A DNA stretch of 64,000 nt from Pigoraptor chileana (taxonomy: Eukaryota > Opisthokonta > Filasterea), in the NCBI GenBank assembly GCA_943704495.1, contig CALSCR010004131.1, positions 1-64,000 on the forward strand, read 5' to 3'. The translations under genes and the position numbers were made by a program. The notes beneath the pieces are model-generated. The model did not search any database. It saw only the letters and a program-made list of their open reading frames with translations, and had not been told where the DNA came from. Position 1 is the first letter of the stretch. The number at the start of each line of letters is the position of its first letter. This document shows positions 44,261 to 53,757 of the stretch, one piece after another.

Positions 44261-45083
44261 GTGTGCTGAATGCCATTGTTGTGGTTCTGCGTACAGTGCG
44301 CATGGCCATAAGCATTTGCCGCGAAATTTGTTTTTGTCTTGCTTTTAGTTCGTTTGTCAAGGCGGTAACCATTTCTCTTTCAATGGAGGCAATCGCCAGC
44401 TTGCGCAGTACTGTGCGCGGTGACCCGAGCGTTTCCTCCATTGCGTCTTCATTTCTGTCACCACCACTTTGTGTCGTCGTCGCTCTAAACAGCTTTGCAG
44501 TTTCAACGGCTTCTTTTGGTATAGCAATCCTCTTGTCGAGCAACATTAGCTTTACGAGTCCGACGTGCCCTTGTGTAATCGCTCTTTGCAGTGCAGTAGA
44601 TCCAAACTGTCGAATGTGATTGTCGACCTTTGTGTCAATGCTGGACAGCAGAACTCGCATTATGTTAGTTGCATTCGAGTCTACTGCCAGCTGGATTATT
44701 CCATCCAAATCGGCGTCAGTCTGCAGGAGGCTGTTGAACACGTCGTCATGGTTTGCTGTCACAGCCGCCTTCAATGCGGCGGTGTAGTAGCGGTCACTTT
44801 TGCCATTGGCTATAAGCACATTAACAATGTCAATTTGACCCCCTTCCGCCGCAACCTGAATCGCACTGCACTTGCTATCAAATGCGCAGACTCCTTTGTC
44901 CAGAAGCGCGCAGACGACGTTCAAGTGACCCTCGCGAGCAGCACGAACAAGCCCCGCTGATTTAGTGCGGTCACTCACGCATACTCCTCGAATGCTATCA
45001 ACATTTCCGTTTTCACATTCAGCCAAAAACCAATTGCTGTTTTCACATTCAGCCAAAAACCAATTGCTGCTAGCGCCTTCCAT
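44250..45083 (-). CDS. Ankyrin-repeat protein
   Basis: 277 residues from ATG 45083. About five or six ankyrin repeats: GLVRAAREGHLNVVCALLDK, AIQVAAEGGQIDIVNVLIAN, AALKAAVTANHDDVF, TALQRAITQGHVGLVKLMLL. The last ~75 residues are helical and basic. The N-terminus contains a duplicated SNWFLAECEN segment from a 30-bp tandem duplication (45010-45070). It is a different repeat class from the ankyrin gene at 316, so probably acquired separately. Likely a host-interaction protein. Confidence 0.8.
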   Translation of the reverse strand: MEGASSNWFLAECENSNWFLAECENGNVDSIRGVCVSDRTKSAGLVRAAREGHLNVVCALLDKGVCAFDSKCSAIQVAAEGGQIDIVNVLIANGKSDRYYTAALKAAVTANHDDVFNSLLQTDADLDGIIQLAVDSNATNIMRVLLSSIDTKVDNHIRQFGSTALQRAITQGHVGLVKLMLLDKRIAIPKEAVETAKLFRATTTQSGGDRNEDAMEETLGSPRTVLRKLAIASIEREMVTALTNELKARQKQISRQMLMAMRTVRRTTTMAFSTLNP

Positions 45084-45535
45084 CCCGGCTAATAAGTGAT
45101 AAAGGTAAAAAATGAGCGTTCCACCGAGCGTTCCACCGAGCGTTCCGCCGCTCACCACGGGTTTTCAGTTCCGCAACTGAGTGTTACTTTGATCTGCTGT
45201 GTTTTTTGTTCACAGCAGAGCGTCGTTGCTTTAACGGATAGGACTCGTAGCGCCCTGCATTTGGTGTCTGTCCTGTCTGAGTGACTGGCAGCTGCATGCG
45301 TTTGTATCCGCGTCTTATTCAAACCTGCATTAAACCTTCTTGCGCAAATCAACATTTCCCCTGTGCTCGGCTTTGATACTTTAAATTGCTGTACTTTTGC
45401 AACAAAATTGCACGCGAAAATAACCTTCATTACAACTGCAACCCCGCTACCGCCGAAGAGCCGCGCCGTAGAAGCACGCTACCGCCATAGAACCGCGCAA
45501 CCGCCGAAGAACCGCGTAACAGTCGTAAGGGGGCG
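45084..45535. other. Intergenic region with hairpins and CGC-rich repeats
   Basis: 45116-45160: CGAGCGTTCCAC twice, then GAGCG-TTCCGC-CGCTC with tail ACCACGGG, facing away from the ankyrin gene. 45440-45520 has four loose units of GTAGAACCGCGCAACCGCCG ending at the hairpin 45527-45544. 45190-45440 has no supported gene. Confidence 0.6.
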
Positions 45536-45544
45536 TTACCCCTT
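45527..45544 (-). terminator. Hairpin containing a stop codon
   Basis: Minus strand AAGGGG-TAACG-CCCCCTT, tail ACGAC. The TAA in the loop (45536-45538) is the stop codon of the RMD1-like gene, and the stem encodes its last Lys-Gly. Confidence 0.7.
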
Positions 45545-46540
45545 GTAGGTCGTGTATATGGACCAAGCAATGTCAAAGAGAAAAATGGCGGTGACTATCC
45601 ATTGGATGATTTCGTTAATGTACACGTTGTGCGAGGATTGAATGAGACTCAACGTCTTTGAAATTGTGTCGGTTTTTGTTCGAAGGACTGACAGACGCTG
45701 GTTGATGCAAATGTATTCAATCACGCTCTGGTAGCACATGACGACACTGTCAGGGGCATGCCACATGGAATCGGGCAAGTCAAGAATTCCGTGCAACCTC
45801 TGAATGGACGCCTCATACATGCTGACCACGCCTAGTTTCTTGAGACAATCAGTGCGAGAAATGGGGAGTCTGCCTTTTAATGATATGGCCAATTGCCACT
45901 TCATTACCTGATCGAGAAATGAAACTGTGATTGTTTCCACTGCCCCGAGCTTTACAGACTGCGAGAGAGCATAAATCACCCCGTCAATCAAATCGCAGCC
46001 TTCGCTCGTCTTCAAATACACTGTGTCGTGTTCAATGTGGGATTGCGACGTGCCACGAGTGCACTCTGACTGTTCATCATCCAGCTCAATGTGCATGTAG
46101 TCGCGATCCAACACTAACGAACTAGTCGATTCTTGAACAATGGTTTCCAAACGAATGACTGCGTGGCGAATTGGCGAAATGTACTCTTCACAATTAAGTT
46201 GAAGATTCTCATCACCCAAAAACGCAACGACGCCAAAGTCAAAAAAATGAATAGACAGTCCATTGTTCAAACACGTGCGCATTGATTCAATGCCATTGAA
46301 AATCGACGTTTTCGACTGTTGATACACTTCTTCAACCTTGGTTAAATCGATTTCTTCACCAATACACAGCACGTCCAAACGCAACCGGCTGTTTTGTTTA
46401 ATAACCACCTTGATAGAATCAACAGTTCTAATCTTCCTGTACACATCCGCCGACATAGCCTTGCGCTTCTCACTGGCAGTAAGCCGTTGGGGCTGTTGCG
46501 GCTGCAAAAATCGGGAAGGTAGAAGAGAAGGTTGCTGCAT
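45536..46540 (-). CDS. RMD1/RMND1-like (DUF155) membrane protein
   Basis: 334 residues. Matches the DUF155 family order: LDVLCIGEEIDLTKVEE near ~50; SIHFFDFGVVAFLGDEN (~100-116, the family's FxFdYGVvvfwG block); GVIYALSQSVKLGAVETITV (~190); GRLPISRTDCLKKLGVV; a helix with LPDSMWHAPDSVVMCYQSVI; and a C-terminal membrane span IIQWIVTAIFLFDIAWSIYT (~312-331). RMD1/RMND1 proteins are eukaryotic, inner-mitochondrial-membrane proteins needed for mitochondrial translation. I know of no viral role; it may target mitochondria. The N-terminal presequence is Pro/Gln-rich. Its stop lies in a hairpin loop. Confidence 0.8.
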   Translation of the reverse strand: MQQPSLLPSRFLQPQQPQRLTASEKRKAMSADVYRKIRTVDSIKVVIKQNSRLRLDVLCIGEEIDLTKVEEVYQQSKTSIFNGIESMRTCLNNGLSIHFFDFGVVAFLGDENLQLNCEEYISPIRHAVIRLETIVQESTSSLVLDRDYMHIELDDEQSECTRGTSQSHIEHDTVYLKTSEGCDLIDGVIYALSQSVKLGAVETITVSFLDQVMKWQLAISLKGRLPISRTDCLKKLGVVSMYEASIQRLHGILDLPDSMWHAPDSVVMCYQSVIEYICINQRLSVLRTKTDTISKTLSLIQSSHNVYINEIIQWIVTAIFLFDIAWSIYTTYKG

Positions 46541-47124
46541 TGAAACAGCTACTCAATCAGTCAAGAGACGAAAATTAGACATTTCACCGCGGGGGGTTGC
46601 GTCCCCCCTACCCACGCGTGCGTAGCAAAGGGGGGTTGCGTCCCCCCGACCGACGCGTGCATAGCAAAGGGGGGTTGTGTCCCCCCGACCGACGCGTGCA
46701 TAGTACGGTTCTGTGAGTTTACTGTAGGCACGCCCCGGCGCCACCTGGTTCTGTGAGTTTACAGTGTTACGAGTTTTTTGCAGTAAACCAACCCACCGTG
46801 GCGGCGCGGCGGTCCGTGCCTGGGAAAACAAAGCACCGACGCGTGCATAGTACGGTTCTGTGAGTTTACCGTGGGCACTGGCCCAGCGCCACCTGGTTCT
46901 GTGAGTTTACAGTGTTACGAGTTTTTTGCAGTAAACCAAAGCACCGTGGTGGCGCGGCGGTCCGTGCCTGGGAAAACAAAGCACCGTGGTGGCGCGGCGG
47001 TCCGTGCCCAATCAAACTAAGCACCGTGGTGGCGCGGCGGTCCGTGCCTGTCTGTGCCTGGGAAAAAGGTGAAAACTGATTTGTTGGTGGTTTTTAGGAT
47101 TTTAGGATTGTTGTTACTGCTGCA
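46541..47124. repeat. G6/C6 hairpins and family A hairpin cluster
   Basis: 46590-46700: three GGGGGG-TTGCGT-CCCCCC hairpins (first in the plus orientation), tail GACCGACGCGTGCATAG. 46705-46930: a ~150-bp segment (GTACGGTTCTGTGAGTTTAC...TTTTTTGCAGTAAACC) occurs twice. 46797-47055: four minus-oriented GGCGCGGCGGTCCGTGCC, facing away from polymerase X. No gene supported. Confidence 0.8.
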
Positions 47125-48030
47125 ATGGCTCGCATTCCGGCGAATGACAAAATCGTTGCCATGCTTCGTGAGCTGGCGGAGATCGAGGACAACACTTTCA
47201 AGGGCGTGGCCTATGAACGCGCCAAGAAAACTGTATTGGCTATCGATTTTGAAATCGTGGCTGGTGACAGCAGGATTCGTTCCCTTGCTGGAATTGGTGT
47301 AAAGATCGCCGACAAAATCGAAACTCTGCTCAAGACGGGCACACTTGCTCGGCTTCAAGATGCCAAGTCCATCATCGACCTCAAGCACGTATTCGGAATC
47401 GGTCCCGTTGCCGCAAAGAAACTGTTGGCCCGTGGCATTTCTTCCGTCCAACAGCTCAGGATTGCCAGTGCCGCCGATTCAACTCTGCTGACAGCTCACC
47501 AAAAGATTGGACTCGATTTTGTCGAGGAATTTGCAAACAGAATTCCAAGACAAGAAATTCAGTTGTTTGAACGCCGCCTGAATGAGCTCCTGCAACCTCG
47601 CGGACTGAATCTCACGATCTGCGGCAGCTATAGGCGCGAGCAAGCAGACAGTGGAGATGTCGATGTGCTGCTCACGGGAGAAACCGTCCAGCCACTTCAC
47701 GACATAATCACCAGCTTGCAAAACGCAGGCATTATCACACACGTACTCGCGCTAGGAGACACAAAATCAATGGCGGTTGGGCAGGTTGATCGCTCGAAGC
47801 CGCATCGTCGCATAGACTTTCGACTCTTGACTCCGGCAGAATATTGGTTTGGCGTACTGTACTTTACGGGAAGCGACCAGTTCAACAAGCGAATGCGCAA
47901 AATCGCAATTGACCGCGGCTTCAAACTTAACGAATATTCGCTCACCCCACCGCCGCCCATCAAAATCGAGTCGGAAAGGGACATCTTTGACGCACTTGGG
48001 ATGGAGTGGGTAGAGCCAAAGGGCCGCTAA
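47125..48030 (+). CDS. Family X DNA polymerase
   Basis: 301 residues. Helix-hairpin-helix segments occur at ~55-75 (LAGIGVKIADKIETLLKTG) and ~92-108 (FGIGPVAAKKLLARG). The palm has GSYRREQADSGDVDVLL with the two catalytic Asp (~180-182), and RRIDFRLLTPAEYWFGVLYF with the third Asp (~229). Fingers and thumb are compact, and a FTGS steric-gate-like motif is present. Family X enzymes fill gaps in base-excision repair (ASFV pol X is a known viral case). No lyase-only or BRCT part is seen. A hairpin follows the stop. Confidence 0.93.
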   Translation: MARIPANDKIVAMLRELAEIEDNTFKGVAYERAKKTVLAIDFEIVAGDSRIRSLAGIGVKIADKIETLLKTGTLARLQDAKSIIDLKHVFGIGPVAAKKLLARGISSVQQLRIASAADSTLLTAHQKIGLDFVEEFANRIPRQEIQLFERRLNELLQPRGLNLTICGSYRREQADSGDVDVLLTGETVQPLHDIITSLQNAGIITHVLALGDTKSMAVGQVDRSKPHRRIDFRLLTPAEYWFGVLYFTGSDQFNKRMRKIAIDRGFKLNEYSLTPPPPIKIESERDIFDALGMEWVEPKGR

Positions 48031-48031
48031 A

Positions 48032-48046
48032 GGGACAACGTGTCCC
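48032..48046 (+). terminator. 3' hairpin of polymerase X gene
   Basis: GGGACA-ACG-TGTCCC, a perfect six-base stem, starts two bases after the TAA stop, tail CCTAAGACCCC. Confidence 0.7.
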
Positions 48047-48192
48047 CTAAGACCCCTCCGTTGGTTTTGAAAACGTATTGGAGCTGAGCCATCCGATGGT
48101 TTTGGTTTTGAAAACGCATGATTAGGGGATAAAGTCAGTTGTGTTTTGTGTTTTATTTTGTGTCGTACAGGTCAGTAGAGTTTGGCCAAAAC

Positions 48193-49221
48193 ATGACTGC
48201 GACTGGCAAATTTGTTGTTGAATCTGCCGTTGAACTCGACTTTAAGGACGTTCTCATATGCCCAAGTAAGTCCGCTCTCACTTCCCGCAAGGATGTTCGG
48301 TTGAACTGTGAGCTGTCATTCAAACATACGAGCGCTACATGGACGGGGGTTCCAATTATTGCTGCAAACATGGATACGGTGGGCACTCCAGAAATGGCGA
48401 TTTCCTTGGCGCAGTTTGATTGCGTCACCGCATTGCACAAGTTTGTGCAGCCAGAAGAGGTGCAATACTTGTCTACGCTTCCTGACAGGTTTATGGTTAG
48501 CACCGGAATTTCAGCGAGCGACCTCTCCCAACTCAGGAAGTTTGGCGCCCCGAAGATGATTTGCGTGGATGTGGCCAACGGATACATGGAAGCGGTCGAG
48601 GGAAGCATCAGCAGGCTGAGGGATGAGTTTCCCAAGTCTATTATTTCGTGTGGCAACGTCGTCACTGGGGACCGTACTGAGGAACTGATCGAGGCGGGAG
48701 CGGACATTATCAAAATTGGCATTGGAAGCGGATCGGTATGCACCACGCGTCTTAAGACTGGGATTGGCCGCCCTCAACTGTCTGCAGTGCTTGAGTGCGC
48801 GATCGTTGCAAGGGAAATTGGAGGTCATATTATTTCGGACGGTGGGGCTACAGTTGCTGGAGATCTTGCAAAGGCGTTTGGTGCAGGAGCCAGTTTTGTC
48901 ATGCTGGGCTCAATGCTCTCTGGCCACCAAGAGTGCGCTGGCGAGCTGATTGAAGAAAACGGTCGGCAATACAAGCTGTTCTACGGTATGTCATCCGACA
49001 CTGCAATGAACAAGCACTACGGTGGACACGCTCACTATCGCTCCAGCGAAGGCAAGACGGTCAAGGTGCCATACAAGGGACATGTCAGGAGCACCGTAAT
49101 GGACATTCTTGGCGGCATTCGCAGTACGTGCACTTACGTCGGCGCGGCAAACATTGCCGAACTGTATGAGCGAACAAAATTCTTTCGCGTCAACGCCCAA
49201 GTTAACACGGTCTTTAACTAA
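48193..49221 (+). CDS. guaC: GMP reductase
   Basis: 342 residues from ATG 48193 (usual length ~345). LDFKDVLICPSKSALTSRKD, IIAANMDTVGTPEMA, and the active-site loop GIGSGSVCTTRLKTGIGRPQ with the catalytic Cys are all present. Then ISDGGATVAGDLAKAFGAGA for phosphate binding, and YGMSSDTAMNKHYGG...GKTVKVPYKG for the flap specific to GMP reductase. It deaminates GMP to IMP with NADPH, rebalancing purine pools. It follows polymerase X on the same strand, though 160 bp away. GMP reductase is seldom carried by viruses. The TAA stop runs straight into a hairpin. Confidence 0.95.
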   Translation: MTATGKFVVESAVELDFKDVLICPSKSALTSRKDVRLNCELSFKHTSATWTGVPIIAANMDTVGTPEMAISLAQFDCVTALHKFVQPEEVQYLSTLPDRFMVSTGISASDLSQLRKFGAPKMICVDVANGYMEAVEGSISRLRDEFPKSIISCGNVVTGDRTEELIEAGADIIKIGIGSGSVCTTRLKTGIGRPQLSAVLECAIVAREIGGHIISDGGATVAGDLAKAFGAGASFVMLGSMLSGHQECAGELIEENGRQYKLFYGMSSDTAMNKHYGGHAHYRSSEGKTVKVPYKGHVRSTVMDILGGIRSTCTYVGAANIAELYERTKFFRVNAQVNTVFN

Positions 49222-49810
49222 GAGCGTGTCCCGCCGCTCACCACGGTGTCCGCTCTCGAGAGAGCGATCAAGTAATCCTCAAACAGAAACTGAATAAGCG
49301 CGGACAAGACAAGATTTGCGGTCAGTCCCTAATGCTACGGCGTAATGCGTCGTGAAACCAATCAGAGTCGCGTCATAAGGGCGACGCAACCCCCTATTAG
49401 TTGACTCAAAATTGTCTGCAATAAAGGAGCGGATGCCATTTTCCATAGTGATAACTGTGCAATCTGAAAAGACAGGGCGGAGAGAGTTTGTGGCGTGGGC
49501 AGCGCTGGTACTGCATGGGCGTGCCTATGTCTAATTGGTCCATGCACTGGTTGGGATTTCCTCGCTCGCAGTACGTGTTCTTAGGGACCACAAATATCGG
49601 TTTGTCCGCGCTCCAGTAGTTTGTTTGAGGATTACTTGAACGCCGAAGAGAGCGGACACCGTGGGGAGCGGCGGACACGCTCTTACGATCGCGATACAAC
49701 ATTTGTCTATTTGTCCGCACGCATGCAATGGAAGGTGGCGTCTATGCCGTTAGCCAGCCTCCTTTTTATTTTCTTTTTCTAGGATATGACAGGTAAAAAA
49801 GAATATTAGA
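49222..49810. repeat. Two inverted copies of the 110-bp hairpin unit
   Basis: 49222-49330: plus-oriented unit starting with GAGCG-TGTCCCGC-CGCTC (49222-49239) right at the GMP reductase stop, then TGTCCGCTCTCGAGAGAGCG. 49600-49690: the same unit inverted, ahead of the surface-protein gene. 49335-49600 between them has no supported gene. AGGATATGACAGGTAAAAAA near the ATG may be promoter sequence. Confidence 0.7.
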
Positions 49811-51763
49811 ATGGGTTGGATGAAGGCGCTTTTGGTGTTGATGCTGACTATTGCATCGTCAAGGGCTGACGTGCCAGCATTCTCCAAAATGCAGATTGTG
49901 TTTACTGACCATGTTGCTGGCATGACTTACAATGGGTTGTATGATCTGGTGTTCTTTGATGATGCCGAGCAGGTAGTGCCTGTAACCATTGCGTCTTCAT
50001 CGTCTGAGTATTCGATACCGCCGTACGCAACGGCATACCTAGCGGGCATGGCAACGGATGGGGATCCAACCACACGTTGGTCGACCGACACACGAACCAC
50101 AACGCAGAATGTGACTTTAACGGTCACGTTTGCATCTGCAAAGCGCATTGCCAGCATTGCCATGTATCCGTTCTATAGCCAGGTGAACTCGTTTACTGTA
50201 CTGGGATGTAATCCGACCTGCTCGATTTTCATCTATTCCACGCAGCTGCAGCCTGCTGAGAGCAACACGTACTCGTTTCACAGACTCTACGAGTCTACCA
50301 CCAGCTTGAGCTATGGAAGTTTTCGGTACGTGGTATTTGACTTTCTCAACTCGTGGCTCGCTCCCCAGGGCGATTACAATGGAATGTACGAGCTTTCCGT
50401 GTACAACCGTTCCGGAATCAAAGTCCCAATCACAACAGCTTTTGCAAATTCGACATACAGCCTTTCGTACAAGGCCGCGTTAGCAACTGACAACAATCCC
50501 GCGACGAGGTGGTCATCGAGTCTCAGGCAGAACGGCGCTCCAATCTCGTTCTTTGTCGTTTTGACGGCGCGCAACGTTTTGTCATCGGTTGCCCTGACTC
50601 AATACACTGGTCAAGCAAAGGATGTGCGCATTAGGGCGTCATCCAATGGGCGGAACTTTACTGTGGTGACGACGGCCACCCTCACGTCGCAAGCATACGG
50701 TTCGGAACAGCCGATTTCGATCACGCTTCCTGTTCAGACCGTTCCGTTCAAAATCAGAAACACTCAGACAGGAGTTGAGGCAGTTTACGACATGGATGTT
50801 AGCACCACCCTTTCAGCTCTTGTTCTCAAAAACATAGTCACGTTCTTTCCCAGCCAAATGTTAATACCGGTCTGCCAAGAAATTCGCGTGGACGGTGCAA
50901 TTCTTCCGATGGTTCTGACAAGCCCACTGTTCAGTAGTGCTGCCCCTCTGATTTCCGCGACTTCGACGACCACAGTGAGGGACTCGTGTTTGACAATTAC
51001 GGCCGTGGCAGCAAATGGCGCAAAGACGTTTATCAACCAGCCGACATCAAAGACTGCTTTTGACCTCCGCAACGACATTAACACCCAGCTCAGCGGCGGC
51101 GTCGTAGTGTACAACGGAACAACTCTCGGCATTTCGCCAACTCGCACACTAGCGAATTACAGCGTGGTCAACGCAAGCACACTCACCGTGTATCCGGCGA
51201 GTGCTGTCACGAACATTCGAGTCCAATATAACGGCGTGCAGCTGGTCATGCCAATCACGAATCTGGAATTCTTCACAGTCGAGAACCTGCGCGAGCTTAC
51301 GTCCGTAAAGTTCAGCACATCTGTCGACAGTGTGAATCTCTATGGACCGGACCAGCAACTACTCACCAATCCATGGCAGTCAATGCGAAGCCTCGGCGCC
51401 ACAAACGGCACACAGCTTTACAACAACGTTCCTGCGAATCTGTACATTGCATATACCTCTAACATTGGTAATACTGGCGAGTTTAATTTGCAGATGCCCA
51501 TTAATTATCAGGTGAGCCTCCCGGCCAATGTGACTGTAATCGATTTAATACAAACGGCCGTCTTGACGAAGACGTTTTCAGGGTTTATTGGAGGATGGAA
51601 CTTGTTTCTTCTGCCAGGGTACTCTAACGCCTTTATTACTTCCCTGTCCCGCATCAGCGACATACCTACAGCCGCAATTAGGTACAATTCAGGTCAGTCG
51701 ACACAACAGCTGTCAATTGGGTTCAACACCTCAATTTTGTGCGTGATTGTACAAGGCGTTTGA
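49811..51763 (+). CDS. Secreted/surface protein with two discoidin-like (F5/8C) domains
   Basis: 650 residues. Signal peptide WMKALLVLMLTIASSRADVP (~3-22). Two related domains: YNGLYDLVFFDD...MATDGDPTTRWSTDTR...VTVTFASAKRIASIAMYP (~38-125) and YNGMYELSVYNRSG...LATDNNPATRWSSSLR...FFVVLTARNVLSSVALTQY (~190-265). The A.DG.P.TRW...... I...L pattern is typical of galactose-binding discoidin domains, which bind sugars or lipids. The rest is strand-rich with N-glycosylation sites and no clear membrane anchor. A role in virion fibres or host attachment is inference. The 110-bp unit precedes it; no hairpin follows. Confidence 0.75.
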   Translation: MGWMKALLVLMLTIASSRADVPAFSKMQIVFTDHVAGMTYNGLYDLVFFDDAEQVVPVTIASSSSEYSIPPYATAYLAGMATDGDPTTRWSTDTRTTTQNVTLTVTFASAKRIASIAMYPFYSQVNSFTVLGCNPTCSIFIYSTQLQPAESNTYSFHRLYESTTSLSYGSFRYVVFDFLNSWLAPQGDYNGMYELSVYNRSGIKVPITTAFANSTYSLSYKAALATDNNPATRWSSSLRQNGAPISFFVVLTARNVLSSVALTQYTGQAKDVRIRASSNGRNFTVVTTATLTSQAYGSEQPISITLPVQTVPFKIRNTQTGVEAVYDMDVSTTLSALVLKNIVTFFPSQMLIPVCQEIRVDGAILPMVLTSPLFSSAAPLISATSTTTVRDSCLTITAVAANGAKTFINQPTSKTAFDLRNDINTQLSGGVVVYNGTTLGISPTRTLANYSVVNASTLTVYPASAVTNIRVQYNGVQLVMPITNLEFFTVENLRELTSVKFSTSVDSVNLYGPDQQLLTNPWQSMRSLGATNGTQLYNNVPANLYIAYTSNIGNTGEFNLQMPINYQVSLPANVTVIDLIQTAVLTKTFSGFIGGWNLFLLPGYSNAFITSLSRISDIPTAAIRYNSGQSTQQLSIGFNTSILCVIVQGV

Positions 51764-52392
51764 CGTTTGACGTTTTAAAACGGCTACGCTAGTTTATCTA
51801 TTGAGCGTACATTTAATTATGTAACTGTGATTTTGTTGTGGAACTAAATCACAGAATGAGTTCTTAAAAAATGCGCGCTATTGCGCAAACAACTGCATTA
51901 GTACCGAGCCTTATCCTTCGCAAACAGCCAGCGCAAAAGAGCAATGCGGGAGATTCTCGGGTGCATTTCTATTGTGGTGTACTCGCTTCATTTTCCAAAT
52001 TTGCAACTATTGGGTGCAGAACGAGCGTTTTTATTGTGCACGTTGATTGGGTGGTCGAGGCCGGCATCCTCGATACTCCGAAAAATCTTTGTAATCGGTC
52101 AGTGTCAACTTGCCGCGGTTGGCTTGACTATAATTATGCTGAGTGGACAACGAACTAGTCTTGCTTTATTAATTAAACCAGTACGCACCAGTGATATGCA
52201 GCCGCGGCTCTGATCTCATGATCGTCGCTCAGTTTTCGATAATAGTATTTTGCGGCATTGCGTGCGTTTGTTTTGGGTTTTACGCCCCATCTTCTACTAC
52301 TCGTTTCGCTCCCGTTGCTAAAGGCTGCGTCTAAAAGTGTTCACAAATAGAGTTGAGACTCGTCACTTTATTCTTAGCCTGATCCTACCCGA
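51764..52392. other. Intergenic region with a weak hydrophobic frame
   Basis: 629 bp. A plus-strand frame at 51944-52213 (89 codons, ATG start) encodes a hydrophobic stretch (CTLIGWSRPASSILRKIFVI) and could be a small membrane protein; another frame overlaps it. AT-rich 51785-51860. No hairpin copies. Confidence 0.35.
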
Positions 52393-53757
52393 CTACCACC
52401 TAGTGCTAGTACGAGAAGGTGGCGGATGCGGTTGTCGTTGTTGCAGTTGTGCCCGTTGCTGTGCCCGTTGCCGTTGTTCGCACTTGAGCCTCTGCTGTGT
52501 GCGAAACTGTGCCATTTTTTCCCTATAGGGCCTAAAGAGCTCGTCAGTTTGAAGGAGCTTCTTTGGCGTCGTGTGCTCGTCGTCACAAATGATTCTGCCC
52601 TTGCGCACGAATGTTGATTTTCCCCTGTATTTTTCTGGCACAACCCGATTCACAAAATCCTTTATTTGTTGGGGAATGAACGACGACTTGAAGAAATCGC
52701 CTCGGACGGAGGGTTTTTCTGTGGTATCCGAAAAGAATCCTTCGGACGGCAAAGTGTTGAAGAAATAGTGTATGTCGTAGTACTGGTTTTTGATTGGTCG
52801 GATGTTCAGATCTGTCGCCCATTCATTGTCAAGCTTCGTATTGTCTATGACGCCAGGAATGCACGCAAAATCAAAGTCCCACATGAACGTGCGCAGGCCA
52901 GTGTTCGGCACAGAATATTCAAGATCGTCCAGTTTGTACAAGAACCTGTTTGCTTCCAGGTTGATGTTGGCCACACACGGTATTTTTTTCACGAGCACGT
53001 TGTTCGCCTTGAAGTCGTTGTGGCGGAATGCCGGAAATTGCTCCTGAATGAGCGCAAGGTTAAACACTATTTGGAACAAGATCGACCGCCATGCTTCGAG
53101 CATAAATGCCGCCGAGTCCGTCACAACACCACCCACAACCTCCGCCCCCAACAACTTTTTGTTGTAATTGTTCTTGAGATAGTCCAGCAAATCGCCCCCA
53201 TTTGCCCACTCACACACCAGCACAGACGCCTCATCATGAAACTTTCCATTCTCATACCTCGTGACAAACTCATTAAAGCTTTTCTCCTTCACAACTCTCA
53301 ATTGTTTGAGCATGTCGTTGTGCACGAGCTCGTCTAATGGAATGTAACACGAGTTCACCCGTAGAATGAGATGCGGCGTTTTTTTGGTCAAGACAAAGGT
53401 GGACACCAGCAGATCGATCATGCGAATCTCAGCATTTTCCGGTCGATTGTCATCAGTCTGCGGATTGCCATACATCTTATTCGTGTAGGCAACGATTTTC
53501 ATGGCATACTCGGTGCCATTCTTTGTCAGCTTAAACGTGTGCCCAGTGGAACCACTCTTAATGTACTCGTAACTCCCAAACTCCTTGAATATGTCATCAA
53601 GAGAACACATCAACTTCTTGCCGCTAGAAATCCTGCCGGCAGCAAGATCCACAGTGCCACCCGCCTGGGAAGTCAACGCAATCACCTTACGAATTCTGGT
53701 CTTCAGTGTTTCTTGCTTAAACTGTCCTTGAGAGGTTCTTGCAATGACCGACGACAT
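52393..53757 (-). CDS. Serine/threonine protein kinase (viral F10-like class)
   Basis: 454 residues. SGSTGHTFKLTKNGTEYAMK (~66-85) gives a Gly-rich loop and the ATP-site Lys. SVLVCEWANGGDLLDYL is the hinge. FPAFRHNDFKANNVLV (~245-260) is the catalytic loop with HNDxKxxN and MWDFDFACIPG (~297-307) is the DFG-equivalent, so it looks active. C-terminal ~35 residues are Gln/Arg/Pro-rich and encoded by a GTTGCC-type microsatellite. It is the apparently active member of a set of three with 21814-23439 and 23451-25919. A plus-oriented hairpin lies upstream, facing away. It may phosphorylate virion proteins. Confidence 0.88.
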   Translation of the reverse strand: MSSVIARTSQGQFKQETLKTRIRKVIALTSQAGGTVDLAAGRISSGKKLMCSLDDIFKEFGSYEYIKSGSTGHTFKLTKNGTEYAMKIVAYTNKMYGNPQTDDNRPENAEIRMIDLLVSTFVLTKKTPHLILRVNSCYIPLDELVHNDMLKQLRVVKEKSFNEFVTRYENGKFHDEASVLVCEWANGGDLLDYLKNNYNKKLLGAEVVGGVVTDSAAFMLEAWRSILFQIVFNLALIQEQFPAFRHNDFKANNVLVKKIPCVANINLEANRFLYKLDDLEYSVPNTGLRTFMWDFDFACIPGVIDNTKLDNEWATDLNIRPIKNQYYDIHYFFNTLPSEGFFSDTTEKPSVRGDFFKSSFIPQQIKDFVNRVVPEKYRGKSTFVRKGRIICDDEHTTPKKLLQTDELFRPYREKMAQFRTQQRLKCEQRQRAQQRAQLQQRQPHPPPSRTSTRW

